Positions 53,632 through 64,000 of a stretch of 64,000 bases of DNA are shown here, in pieces (within the stretch, counting starts at the first letter, position 1; each line of letters opens with the position of its first letter). The position numbers and the translations under genes were made by a program. Origin of the DNA: Entoloma clypeatum (lineage: Eukaryota; Basidiomycota; Agaricomycetes; Agaricales; Entolomataceae). The DNA is taken from the NCBI GenBank assembly GCA_963565915.1, contig OY751496.1, positions 2,790,001-2,854,000 of the forward strand, in the 5' to 3' direction. The notes beneath the pieces are model-generated. The model had not been told where the DNA came from, did no database searches, and saw only the letters and a list, made by a program, of their open reading frames with translations.

Positions 53632-54498
53632 ATGGCAGAAGCACCGACAGTACAAACAATGGATACATCCAAGATCATCAAAGATCCTGGGATGTTCAAA
53701 GACAGACACACCTTCGACGAGTGGTGGAAAGCCACCAAATTATACATCAGGTTCCAGAAGGGCCTGTCCGACGATCAGAAGATTCTTGCAGTGTTATCCC
53801 GCATGATGGAAGGGTCCGGTAAACACTGGGCCAGCAACAAGTTAGACGATCTTGCCACCGATGGCGAGAACATCACCTGGTTAGGGTTCTCAGACGACAT
53901 CGCTACGCGATTCTCTATTGCCAACAAGTCGGCAGCGGCCAAGGCGAGACTCGAAGTCCTGAAACAAGAGAAACGCACCATCGACGAATTCTTGGACGAA
54001 TTCGAAGAGCTCTTGAAGCTGTCAAACCTTGGCGAAGAAACTGGGAAATACATCCTGGAAAAGAATGTCAACCGCAGAATTTCTGAACAAGTGGCTAGCG
54101 ATGGCAAGACGTACACCGACTACGCAAAGGAGATCCGAAACAAGGGACGACAAATGGAGGGACATGCATTAGTCATCTGAGGGGGTGGCGACACACGCAC
54201 CGGATCGGGCACCACTTATGGTGGTCAAGGCAAAGCCATGGAGATCGACAAAGCAGGAGTAGCCCGTTGCTACAACTGTCAGCGCTTTGGTCACCTTGCC
54301 AAAGACTGCAAAGCCCCAAAGAAGAAAGATGGTCGTAAGTGTTTCAACTGCGACCAAGAAGGACATATCGCGCGCAACTGCCGCAAGCCGAAGAAGAACT
54401 CTGGAAAGATTAGGAAGGTGTCTGATGGAGATACCGATGATGATGAAACCATCACCATAGAGACCGATGAGAAGGATTTTCCCGAATGGTCCGATTAA
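53632..54498 (+). CDS. gag: GC2 Gag with conserved in-frame TGA
   Basis: ATG at 53632 (MAEAPTVQTMDTSKIIKD), capsid with FDEWWKATKLYIRFQKG and MMEGSGKHWASNKLDD, TGA at 54178-54180 after HALVI as in GC. Then GTTYGGQGKAMEID and two knuckles (CYNCQRFGHLAKDC, CFNCDQEGHIARNC) to TAA at 54496. Apart from this TGA there is no damage. Confidence 0.75.
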
Positions 54499-54517
54499 AC
54501 GACGCTAAGTCGCGACC
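54474..54517 (+). promoter_or_regulatory. GC2 -1 frameshift signal at the gag-pol junction
   Basis: G GAT TTT (54474-54480), 7-nt spacer, GGTC (54488-54491) pairing with GACC (54514-54517), inner CGAC/GTCG. Confidence 0.6.
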
Positions 54518-57500
54518 CTTATCCATTAAACGAACTCGCTTGCCTGGTGCAGCTACAGACAATATAACTTATGTTATCCCTGCAAAGCGAGCCGTTGCGT
54601 CAACTAAGATTGTCAAGGGAGATAAACCTCCGAAACGACGAGAGATCAAGCTGCAAGCTCAGATCAAAACACGACGAGGACCAAAGGCCATTCGACCCGA
54701 GGTTGATAGCGGATGTGAACGCACATGTATCCATCCCAGAATAGTACGCGAACAGAACCTTCCCACACATGGAATAAAGCCCATATCAATCCTAAATGCG
54801 GATGGATTGCCGAACCGACAACAGAAAGCAGAAAAACTTGCCGAAGTCAAGCTGGACTTAGGAACACACCAGGAAACCATGGAAGCAATGGTATTGGACA
54901 TTGGGAGAACAGACATGCTTTTGGGACATGACTGGTTGGTGCACCACAACCCCACAATCAATTGGACGACCGGCGCTGTAACATTCAACCGGTGCCCATC
55001 AACATGTCAGACCAAACACTCGGATTTCAGGGTTAACCTTAATGATCGCAAACATCGGGTTTGCATGGTGGAAGTACGAGACAAGGACGCGCCCAAGAAA
55101 TCGGATCAGAAATGGAAGCCCGGAGACCCCATATTGGAAGCAGTTACTCCCACACCACCTCCCACAACCAAACGACCCTCATACGTTGAACGTTTTGCCC
55201 ATCTCTTTGAAAAAGAAAACTTTGACAAGATCCCAAAGGAAAGAGAATGGGACCACGGCATCGAACTTACACCGGACACACCAAAGGAGCTAGGGGGAAA
55301 CACGTACCCTATGACCCAAAAGGAGCAAGAAGAACTGGACGAATTCATCGATGAAGGCCTGGCAACCGGAAAGATCCGACCGTCCAAATCCCCTTATGCA
55401 TCACCCTGCTTCTTCATTAACAAGAAAGACGGTTCCAAACGATTGGTACAGGACTATCGCATGGTCAATAAATTCACGGTTAAGGACAAATTCCCACTCC
55501 CACGCATCAACGACCTCTTGGATGTATTGAAGGACGCAGTCTACTTCAACAAAATGGACATCATGTGGGGATACAATAACGTGCGGATCAAGAAGGGTGA
55601 CGAATGGAAAGCCGCCTTCCTGACCAGCCGAGGATTGTTTGAACCATTGGTCATGTTTTTCGGTCTCTGCAACTCCCCGGGAACGTTCTCTCGGATGATG
55701 GCCAGCCTATTCAGGGATCAGATCTGTCGGCGCATCTGTGTAATTTACATGGATGACATAGTGGTTATTGGTAAAACCAAGGAAGAACTCGCCCGGAACA
55801 CCGAAGAGATCTTGCAGATTCTGTCAGACAATGACCTGTTCCTAAAGGAGAAGAAGTGTCTTTGGGAAGTAACGAAATGTCCCATATTGGGATATGTCGT
55901 TGGAGAAGGACGTGTTGAGATGGAAACTGAAAAGGTGGACACAATCCGGAACTGGCGAGTACCCACATCAAAAAAGGAAGTCCAGAGGTTCCTGGGATTT
56001 GCCAATTTTTATTGACGCTTCATTGAAGGATACTCAAACATCGCAAAGCCACTCACAACACTTACGGGAAATACAGCATTCACATGGGGACCAGCGGCGC
56101 AAGAAGCATTTGAAGGTCTCATACGGGCAATCACGACGGCACCAGTCTTGGCATTGCCCAAACCGGATGGACAGTTCAGGGTCGAAACCGATGCATCGGG
56201 TTATGCGATTGGAGCGGTACTCTCACAGAAACAAGATGACAAGTGGCATCCTATCGCGTTCTTGTCGCGGACCATGTCCGCGGCCGAACAGAACTACGAG
56301 ATATATGACAAGGAACTCTTGGCAGTCATGGAAGCACTGAAGGACTGGTGACATTATCTACTTGAAGCCAAGGAACGTTTCGAGATCTTAACCGATCACA
56401 AAAACCTGGAGTATTTCCGGCGTCCTCAGGACCTAAACCAACGACAGAGGCGATGGAAGATGAAGTTACAAGACTATGACTTCGAACTGCGACATGTACC
56501 TGGGAAGACAAACGCAAAAGCAGACATCCTATCACGTTTACCCTGGTATGAGACGGAACTCGAGCCGCAGGACAGCGACCAAATGCTCAAGGAGGGGCTA
56601 TTTTTGAAACGATTGGAATCAGAAGATGTGATACAAATGGAGATGTTCACGGAGGAACAATTCTTTGAAGGGGGTGAAACATCTGATTCCATCAAAATCG
56701 GAAACATCACAACCATCGAAAACCCATGGATCGCACGCATCAAGGCCTCGAATCGCATGGAGACAGAAGTAACCCAGGGTCTGAAAAAGAATCCTCACTG
56801 GTACCAGCAGGAAAATGGCATCACCTACGCAGGAGAACGAGTCTATGTTCCACCAGACCCACAATTGCGCCAAGAACTAATGTTTGAAGCGCACGACGCA
56901 CCAGTGGCAGGACATCCAGGACAGTATCGAACACATGAACTCCTCACTCGCACCTATTGGTGGCCCACCATCCTACATGATGTAAAGAAGTATGTGAAAG
57001 GTTGTGACACCTGTCAACGCAACAAGATCAACTGCCAAAGGAGACACGCCCCTCTGCACCCTAACGCCGCGCCAAGTCAACCATGGGAAGACATAGGGAT
57101 TGACGTCGTGGGACCGATACCAGAATCTGCTGGGAAGAACGCAATTCTGGTCATCACGGACAGACACTCAAAGATGCTTCATCTCATCCCGACAACCGTG
57201 GAACTCTCGGCCGAAGGATTAGCCAAGATCTATCGGGATCAGATATGGAAGCTTCATGGGATCCCTAAGAAGATCATTAGCGACAGAGGACCACAGTTCG
57301 CCGCGAAGTTCATGGAGATACTTTGCCGCATGTTGGGAATCAAGAGAAACTGTCCACTGCGTACCATCCACAAACTGATGGACAAGCCGAACGATCGCAT
57401 CAGGAAACCGAGGTGTTCTTACGAAACTTTGTCAACCATCTACAAGATGATTGGGTGGAATGGATCGCAATTGCAGAATTCCAGTACAATGACAAAGAAC

Positions 57501-58147
57501 ATCAAGCGACAAAGTACACACCATTCTATCTCAACTACGGTCTGCATCCTTGGAAGGGAGAACTTGTGTTGGAAGACACCAATCCAGCAGCAAACGACTT
57601 CTTGAAAAAACTCAAACAGGCACGAGAAGAAGCCAACGCAGCACTGAAACAGGCACAGGATCAGATGAAGAAGACAGTTGACACACGACGAAGCCCGTCT
57701 CGGAATTACCGCATCGGAGACAAGGTGTGGCTGGAAGGGACTAACATCAGGACTGATCGTCCCTCAAAGAAACTTGACGCCCTCCGACACGGACCGTTCA
57801 AAGTCCTAGAGAAGAAAGGAGCTAGCGCATACCGTCTTGATCTTCCCAAAACCTGGAAAATGATCCACCCTGTGTTCAACGAAACCCTGTTATCGCCATA
57901 CGAAACCCCGAAGTATGCCATTCAGAAAAAGAAGCCAGCCCCTGATCCGATCATTGTCGAAGGACGAGAAGAATACCATGTCTCCACGATCCTGGACTCT
58001 CGGAAATTCCGCGGAAAGATCCAGTACCTTGTCCAATGGGAAGGGTATGGCCCAGAAGAGAACATGTGGGAACCTCGGACTAATGTTCAGAACGCTCAAG
58101 ACTTGATCCGAGACTTTCATCGGCAAAATCCATCGCGTCCACGATAA
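54477..58147 (+). pseudogene. pol: GC2 Pol with chromodomain, two stops and a frameshift
   Basis: VRLNDAKSRPLSIKRT, protease PEVDSGCERTCIHP, RT with YMDDIVVIG (about 55750), RNase H ETDASGYAIGAVLS (about 56180), integrase zinc arm (about 56890-57020), [22 protein letters not shown], then the acidic motif TDGQAERSHQE in a shifted frame because one C is missing near 57350. Chromodomain at about 57940-58140 (EEYHVSTILDSR). TGA at 56013-56015 and 56349-56351 stand where GC has CGG and AGA (Arg). Confidence 0.92.
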
Positions 58148-58265
58148 AAAAAACAAACTTTGAGAGCCATTTTCCACATCGACTTCTGTCACATCAAGTT
58201 CCCCGCTCCAACTCTTCTCGCCCAACACGCCGTTCTTCTTATACCTTTCAAACATCATTTCTGCC

Positions 58266-58634
58266 ATGTCCAACATCACCGCCGCCTCCACCGACAATTC
58301 CGATATCAACCCCACCATCACCACCCTCATCGGCGAAGCGCTCTCCATGCGCGACCAGATCCATGCGCTCGAAACTTCCGTCGCCGACATCCTCCACCGG
58401 CAGATGCATATCCGCCTTCATACCCTCTCCGATTTGCCAACCACCCCCACCGCCGAGGAGAAGCTCATCCTCAAAAACTATACCAACACCCTTGCTGTCG
58501 AGAACCGACGCCTTCGCCTTGCCGTTCGAGGTTTAGAGTTTGCCACGGCGGTAAATGATGAACTGATAAAGGATTGGGGTAACCGAGTTGACCCTGCCTG
58601 GGCCGATCCAAATGGCAACGATGGATGGGAGTAG
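58266..58634 (+). CDS. GC2 post-pol accessory ORF (122 aa), coiled-coil-like
   Basis: Homologue of 32422-32793, same position between pol and 3' LTR. MSNITAASTDNSDINPTI, EALSMRDQIHALETSVAD, ENRRLRLAVRGLE, C-terminal PAWADPNGNDGWE. Roughly two thirds identical to the GC copy by eye, with the divergence concentrated at the ends. Intact. Confidence 0.7.
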   Translation: MSNITAASTDNSDINPTITTLIGEALSMRDQIHALETSVADILHRQMHIRLHTLSDLPTTPTAEEKLILKNYTNTLAVENRRLRLAVRGLEFATAVNDELIKDWGNRVDPAWADPNGNDGWE

Positions 58635-58671
58635 GTAGTCTGTGAGGACACAGACCTTGAGGAGGGGAACA

Positions 58672-59019
58672 TGTTACGGACTAACGACTATGGACGTATA
58701 CGCTTACTTTTTCATTCTTACTCATCGGGCCCCGCTTACCTATATTCTATGACACTCTACTTCCATTAGTATACTTCACTCCCGCGCTGACTCGCTTTCC
58801 GCAGTCGTCTTACTCAGACGCACTGCCTTCCGCAGTTATCTTACTCAGATACACTGCCTTGCGCAGCACTGACTCATATGCTATCGCCTATAGTCAGTAC
58901 CTATATAAACCCTTTGTACTATAGCTAGATTCCTTAGATTTAGCAATCACATTGCTCTTCGCCTTTCCATCTTCCTGCATACTCTGCCCGAACCTTGGAA
59001 CGGTTTGTTACGCATAACA
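58672..59019 (+). repeat. GC2 3' LTR (348 bp)
   Basis: Preceded by the purine tract GAGGAGGGGAACA; followed by GTTAT. Confidence 0.95.
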
Positions 59020-59024
59020 GTTAT

Positions 59025-60337
59025 TTATATTGATGATATATTGGTGGCAACAGAAGGAAAGGAAGGGCACAACGCCATAGTGGAAGAAGTCTTGAAAAGA
59101 TTATGAGAGAATGATTTATTCTTGAAACCAGAAAAATGTTTCTTTGATAGAGACGAAATAGAGTTCTTGGGATTAATTATTGGAAAAGACGGAATCAGGA
59201 TGGACCCTTCAAAAGTAGACGCCATCAAACAATGGCCGACACCGACTAAGGTCAAGGAAGTACAATCATTCCTTGGACTCGCCAATTTCTATCGAAGATT
59301 CGTCAAGGACTTCTCTAAAGTGGCCGGACCATTACATAAGTTAACAAGGAAGGACATGGTATGGAAATGGAGTACAGAGCAGGAAGAAGCATTTAGAGAA
59401 CTAAAGGAATTATTTATGGAAGCACCCGTATTAGGTTCCCCCGATCTGGATCAAAAATTAAGGGTAGAATCGGATGCATTGGACTTTGCCACAAGAGCGA
59501 TCTTATCTATGGAATGTGAAGACGGTCACTGGAGACCATGTGCTTTCTTGTCTAAGGGACTGAATGATGTTGAACGGAATTATAATGTCCATGATAAAGA
59601 AATGCTGGGTATTATCAGAGCACTGGAAGCATGGAGACACCACCTTGAAGGAGCCAAACATGAGATCGAGATCTGGACCGATCACAAAAACCTGGAGTAC
59701 TTCATGCAGGGTTGAAAGCTTAATCGCAGACAAGCACGTTGGGTGTTGTATCTAACATGTTTCAACTTTAAATTAATACACAAGGCAGGAACCTCAATGG
59801 GGAAGGCGGATGCTCTTTCAAGAAGAGTCGACCATAGAAAGGGGGTGGAAAATGACAATGAGGATGTAACACTATTGAAACCCGAATATTTCCACTTGTG
59901 TGCAATGGATCGGGGACATCTACTTATTGATGGAGAAGAAACTAAACTATTGAAACACTTCAGGGATGCAAAGGAATTTGATGAGCAAGTGCTCAAAGTG
60001 GTGGAAGAATTAAAGAAAACAAACACAAAAACACTACAAGCGGAGGAATGGCATGAGGAGCAGGGTTTATGGTTGCACAGAGGAAAGGTTTACATTCCAA
60101 AGGATCAGGAACTCAGGGTGGAAATTATTAAATTACATCATGACAATCCAGTCGCTGGACATCCGGGTCAATGGAAAACCCTGGAATTAGTCACGCATAA
60201 TTATTGGTGGCCCAGAATCACAAACATGGTCAAAGCTTATGTTGAGGGCTGCGACAAATGCCAATGATCAAAGAACGTGCCTCAACCGCTAGCTGGTAAA
60301 TTAAAAGCAAACACAGAACATGCTGGACCATGGAAAC
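59025..60337 (+). pseudogene. pol: GF Pol, second part: RT end, RNase H, integrase zinc arm
   Basis: YIDDILVATEGKEG, RT thumb (SKVDAIKQWPTPTKVKEVQS), RNase H ESDALDFATRAILS (GB has ASDFATG, so two changes at conserved residues), zinc arm HPGQWKTLELV...CDKCQ. TGA at about 59104, 59714 and 60265; GB has CGA at the first and last of these. Cut at EHAGPWK by T3. Confidence 0.88.
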
Positions 60338-60502
60338 TAGTGTTTCAAGGTTCAGTCCAATAGAACTGGAACCAGACCAGACTGAACTGAAAAATGAACC
60401 GAAATAGACCGAGACCACGGTCTCGGTCTTGCTAAATTGGGACAGCCCTGGTCTTTGGTCTGGACAAATTTTTTTTTTTTTTGAAGACCGGTAAAAGACC
60501 GG

Positions 60503-61047
60503 TGTCATAACCATACAATTCTTATCCAACTTATCCAACGACTCCAATGATTCATCCGATCCAACATCCGCTCCGACGAGATTCTATTTATATTTGATTA
60601 TACTTGTACTACGTAACATCTCAACCATACTTACAAGTAGACATATGTTGTTCACTTTTCATTTGCTACTCTCCGTACTCCAAATGTTCCAATGGTCAAC
60701 TCCGATATCTGCACATCACTTATAGTAATACTGATCATTCTAGTTTATTATAAAAAGTGTACCAAACCTGTCGTAGAACCTCAGTTCAAATATCATACGT
60801 TACACCTCATTCGCATCCGCCTCCACTTGCCCTTGAACATTCTCTCCGTCACCTCCGCTCATCCGCTCATCTGTTCATCCAACATCCGTCAATCCAAAAT
60901 CGAGGACCACGTCAAAGAGTGGGGCGCAACACACAAGTTGAAGCCAGGTCCTTTCTACCAGATGTCATATCTTTCGCATCCACTCCTCCGCTACTCCGCT
61001 CCGACTCATCCGATGTTTTCCGACGTTGAGAAACATGCTATGTGACA
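60503..61047 (+). repeat. Solo LTR, distantly GA-like (545 bp)
   Basis: Starts TGTCATAACC, ends CTATGTGACA; flanked by ACCGG and ACCAG, a target duplication with one change. Rich in TCCGA/TCCGC words like GA. Contains ATAAAAAG followed at about 33 nt by AGTTCAAATAT, close to the GA self-primer word AGTTCGAATAT. Confidence 0.7.
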
Positions 61048-61109
61048 ACCAGTTGAGATTGGTCTAAACCGGTCTTTTGGGTGCTAATACAGGGTCTACA
61101 TATGTATTT

Positions 61110-62190
61110 ACAGGGCATGAGGATGGGCCGTTGGGCTCAAGTGGTGGCCATTGCGCGCAAGTCGAGGCCGTTGGGCGTGAAGGGAGGGCGTTAGGCATGA
61201 GTCGAGGGCGTTGGGCACCAGTGGGGGCTGTTGGGGACGAGAGAGGGCCGTTTGGCTCGAGTGGTGGGCGTTGGGCACGGGTCGAGGCCGTTGGGCATGA
61301 ATGGAGGGTGTGAGGCATGAGTCGAGGCTGTTGGGCACCAGTGGGGGCCGTTGGGGACAAGAGGGCCATTGGGCACAGGTTGAAGCTGTTGGGCATGAAT
61401 GGAGGGTGTGAGGCATGAGTTGAGGCCATTGGGCACCAGTGGGGGCCGTTGGGGACGAGAGAGGGCCGTTGGGCTTGAGCGGTGGGCGTTGGGCATGGGT
61501 CGAAGCCATTGGGCATGAATGGAGGGGGTGAGGTGTGAGTTGAGGCCGTTGGGCACCAGTGGGGGCTGTTGGGGATGAGAGAGGGCTGTTGGGCTCGAGT
61601 GGTGGGCGTTGGGCGCAGGTCGAGGCCGTTGGGCGTGAATGGAGGGTGTGAGGCATGAGTTGAGGCCGTTGGGCACCAGTGGGGGCCATTGGGGATGAGA
61701 GAGGGCCGTTGGGCTCGAGCGGTGGGCGTTGGGCATGGGTCGAAGCCGTTGGGCGTGAATGGAGGGCATTAGGCGTGAATGGAGGGTGTTAGGCATGAGT
61801 TGAGGCCGTTGGAGATGAGAGAGGGCCGTTGGGCTTGAGTGGTGGGCGTTGGGCGCGGGTCGAGGCCGTTGGGCGTGAATGGAGGGTGTGAGGCATGAGT
61901 CGAGGCCATTGGATACCAGTGGGGGCCGTTGGAAATGAGAGAGGGCCGTTGGGCTCGAGTGGTGGGCGTTGGGCGCGGGTCGAAGCCATTGGGCACGAGT
62001 TGGGACTGTTGGGCAAGAAAGAGGGCCGTTGGGCACGAGAGAGGTCCGTTGGGCATGAGAGAGGTCTGTAGGGCACGAGAAAGGGCCGTTGGACATGAGT
62101 GAGGGCCGTTGGACGTGAGTTGAGACCGTTGGGCGCGAGAGAGGGCCATTGGGCATGAGAGGGCTGGGCATCAGAGTCAGATGGCGAACT
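61110..62190. repeat. T3 minisatellite, period about 21 bp
   Basis: About fifty units of the form GGCCGTTGGGCNYGAGTGG, with higher-order repetition of blocks of about 120 bp (GGAGGGTGTGAGGCATGAGT recurs). On the minus strand a 369-codon frame (62300-61191) runs through it, encoding heptapeptide-type repeats such as PNGPLSC and PTASTHAQRP. Confidence 0.85.
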
Positions 62191-63692
62191 GGGCAAAGGG
62201 TTTGGCCCAGAAAAGCAAACAAGGCCAAAGAGCCTGCGCCTGCCCTCGTTTGGACGTGCATCACGCCCATATCAAATGTGTCAAATAAATGTAAACACAC
62301 TTACAAAAAACATCGCACATCTGCCTACATGTCTTACACAGGAGCAACACAGTTTGTGCACAATATCAATTAAGTATTATAGCGTCATATGTCACTTTCT
62401 ATGTATTTATTTTGTGAAATTTCGCCACGGACTTTATGATATAGCGATGTGGCGCTCCCACCAAATAATAGTAAACAAGGTGCAGAATGCATTGCGCAGG
62501 CGCGCGCGGCCCCTTCCTCATAGTCTAATAATAGATTGAGGTAATAGAACTATATAGTACATGGGATATGTATTCACCTTCTGAAACACCTTATATAAAT
62601 TTTAGAAGTCCAGATCAGATAGGGATAATCAAATGTACATATTTCAGTAAAAGTATTATATCTCCCTAATGAATGAACCAAATTTGAAAAATGAAGGTGC
62701 TGGGAGGTCCCCTGAATGAGGAGAATCCAATCCTGGAATAAAAATTTTTGGTGAAATTTTCGACCTATCTTTGCTCATATTCACCTTAGAAAGTCCTTTA
62801 ATTTTATTTGAAGGGTCTCAATAGGTTCACATACAATGATTCAATAGCATATATATATTACAGGTAGTTTAAAGTGGTTGTGGAAAGGAAGAAGCAAGAA
62901 AATACTGGTTTTTGTGTTTGAGAGAACTCATAATGCACTGTTTATCATGATTTACAGTGTGTTTTGTGTATCATTTTGCAGTACAGACTTTCTACCATAC
63001 ATATCTCATGTATCTAATTGTTTAAATGCTTACTATTAGCTTCTAAGTATCTCTACATACTGTAGGTTTAGAACTATTTTTAGGACTTCCAGTGCCACAG
63101 ATTGGGCATTGACGGCGCGATTTTCAACGACACGCGTCGCTCGGCATTCATGCCAAGGACTCTCGGCAATTGCCAAAAGTTGAACCATAAATCAGACCTC
63201 GAGCGAAATCTTCCCACACTCTTTTTATCCCCCCACCTCCACTCCACCTGGCTCCACTTCCGCCCAATGGCCACCACCGCTGCTCAACGGCTGCCCCTCG
63301 TGCCCAACGGCCCCCTCTAATGCCCAACGGCCTCCCTTCGCGCCCAACGCCCCCCTCTAATGCCCCTTCACGCCCAATGGCCTCCTTGCGTGCCCAACGG
63401 CCCCTACTAGCACCCAACGGCCCCTTCTAACACCCAACAGCCTCCCTGCGCGCCCAACAGCTGCCCCTTGTGCCCAACGGCCGCCCTTCGTGCTCAAGGT
63501 ACCCCTCGCGTGCTCAACGGCCCCCCCACTCGCGTCCAATGGCGTCGTCTCGTGCCCAACACATGTTTTTAGATTATTAGTGTATTACCGTAGTTACGAC
63601 CAGTCTAGACCAGTTTGGACCGGTCCAGTCCAAGCAAAATGACATGCCGAGACCAGTTCCCCCCGGTTTGGTCTCAGTCTATCATATTTCTG

Positions 63693-64000
63693 ATGAGGGA
63701 TTAGCTAAGCTATATCGGGATGAAGTCTGGAAACTTCATGGATTACCGGAAATGCTGACATCAGATCGAGGACCACAATTCGCGGCAACTTTTATGAAAG
63801 AATTAAACAAGATCCTGAGGATTACAACTAAATTATCAACGGCATACCATCCGCAAACAGATGGACAAATGGAACGAATCAACCAGGAGTTGGAACAGTA
63901 TCTAAGATCATTTATTGGCAAACATATTGGCCCGAATGGATGGCAAGCGCGGAGCCCGCCTACAATAATAAGATACACACAGCAACTCAGTTTTCGCTGT
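63693..64000 (+). pseudogene. pol: GF Pol, third part: integrase core, runs off the window
   Basis: [50 protein letters not shown]. An 8-nt deletion near 63915 compared with GB shifts the frame (GB reads SFISHRQTDWPEWMA). The first catalytic Asp region is missing because of the T3 deletion. Confidence 0.85.

Larger units (their letters stand above)
52488..59024 (+). mobile_element. GC2: second GC-family chromovirus, nested in GF
   Basis: 348-bp LTRs (52493-52840 and 58672-59019) differing at about two positions by eye, perfect duplication GTTAT (52488-52492 and 59020-59024). Same gene order as GC but no Copia insertion. U3 differs from GC; R-U5 and the leader are almost identical; gag and pol differ at many, mostly synonymous, sites. 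Recent but already damaged: TGA at 56013 and 56349, 1-nt deletion near 57350. Confidence 0.95.
60338..63692. mobile_element. T3: T-family element, inverted relative to T1/T2, right end deleted
   Basis: Left end TAGTGTTTCAAGGTTCAG matches the inverted right end of T2. Content: subterminal TTCAG/GACCGG words, a solo LTR (60503-61047), a long GTTGGGC minisatellite (61110-62190), the AT-rich core on the opposite strand (about 62290-63200), a second minisatellite in inverted orientation (about 63250-63560) and a T2-like left end read backwards to about 63692. The outer 85 bp or so, including the terminal repeat, and about 40 codons of GF integrase are missing at the right junction, so a deletion removed both. 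Confidence 0.65.
49883..64000 (+). mobile_element. GF: GB-related chromovirus, 5' truncated, split by GC2 and T3
   Basis: Begins in the last part of a GB-type leader (CAGGGTCGCGCGCCCGACG) with no 5' LTR. Pieces are 49883-52492, 59025-60337 and about 63693-64000; the 3' end is outside the window. Gag and Pol align with GB throughout and carry many TGA codons. Confidence 0.88.

Overview
The window looks like an Agaricomycete-type basidiomycete chromosome segment that is almost entirely a nest of transposable elements. The evidence is short (about 50 nt) GT-AG introns, chromodomain-bearing Ty3/gypsy elements, a Copia element and CpG-decay mutations; the genus cannot be told. No rRNA, tRNA, CRISPR array or intact ordinary host gene was recognised. 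Names used here: GX, GA, GB, GC, GC2, GD, E and GF are Ty3/gypsy elements, CP is the Copia element, and T1-T3 are DNA-transposon-like elements.

Layout. 1-4627: 3' part of GX (open RT-RNase H-integrase frame plus a candidate 3' LTR). 5294-6677 (-): decayed multi-exon gene. 7151-7610 and 15049-15329 (-): one host-like gene split by GA (7616-15043, target duplication CCATG). 15335-33932: GB (duplication AATAT), which contains GC (20795-33197), which in turn contains CP on the minus strand (23189-29022, duplication GGGAA). 33955-34840: degenerate tandem repeat. 35085-36063 and 43014-43211 (-): host-like exons split by GD (36069-43008, duplication GTGAC). 43212-45360: T1. 45361-49882 (-): gypsy remnant E, split by T2 (47448-49810). 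49883-64000: GF, split by GC2 (52493-59019, duplication GTTAT) and by T3 (60338 to about 63692, itself holding a solo LTR).

How the genes work. GA, GB, GC/GC2 and GD are chromoviruses: Gag makes the particle; protease, RT, RNase H and integrase come from a Pol frame reached by a predicted -1 ribosomal frameshift; a C-terminal chromodomain probably targets integration. None uses a recognisable tRNA primer site. Each LTR instead has a TATA box, then 33-34 nt downstream a 10-11 nt word whose reverse complement lies exactly 2 nt inside the 5' LTR. This is the layout expected for Tf1/sushi-type self-priming. CP is different: its primer site is complementary to the anticodon arm of initiator tRNA-Met.

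Most unusual content: (1) GA carries, antisense between pol and the 3' LTR, a two-exon gene whose splicing assembles an exact Zn2Cys6 cluster motif, in an element whose LTR is saturated with the word CTCCG; (2) the shared self-priming geometry; (3) textbook slippery-site plus stem signals at the gag-pol junctions; (4) small uncharacterised accessory ORFs after pol in GC/GC2 (coiled-coil-like) and GD (one membrane helix), and before gag in GD; (5) an AUG-free leader of about 875 nt in GC/GC2; (6) the T elements, with short inverted ends, subterminal repeats matched within each copy and 21-bp-period minisatellites. Most gypsy copies are disabled, nearly always by CGA-to-TGA changes.
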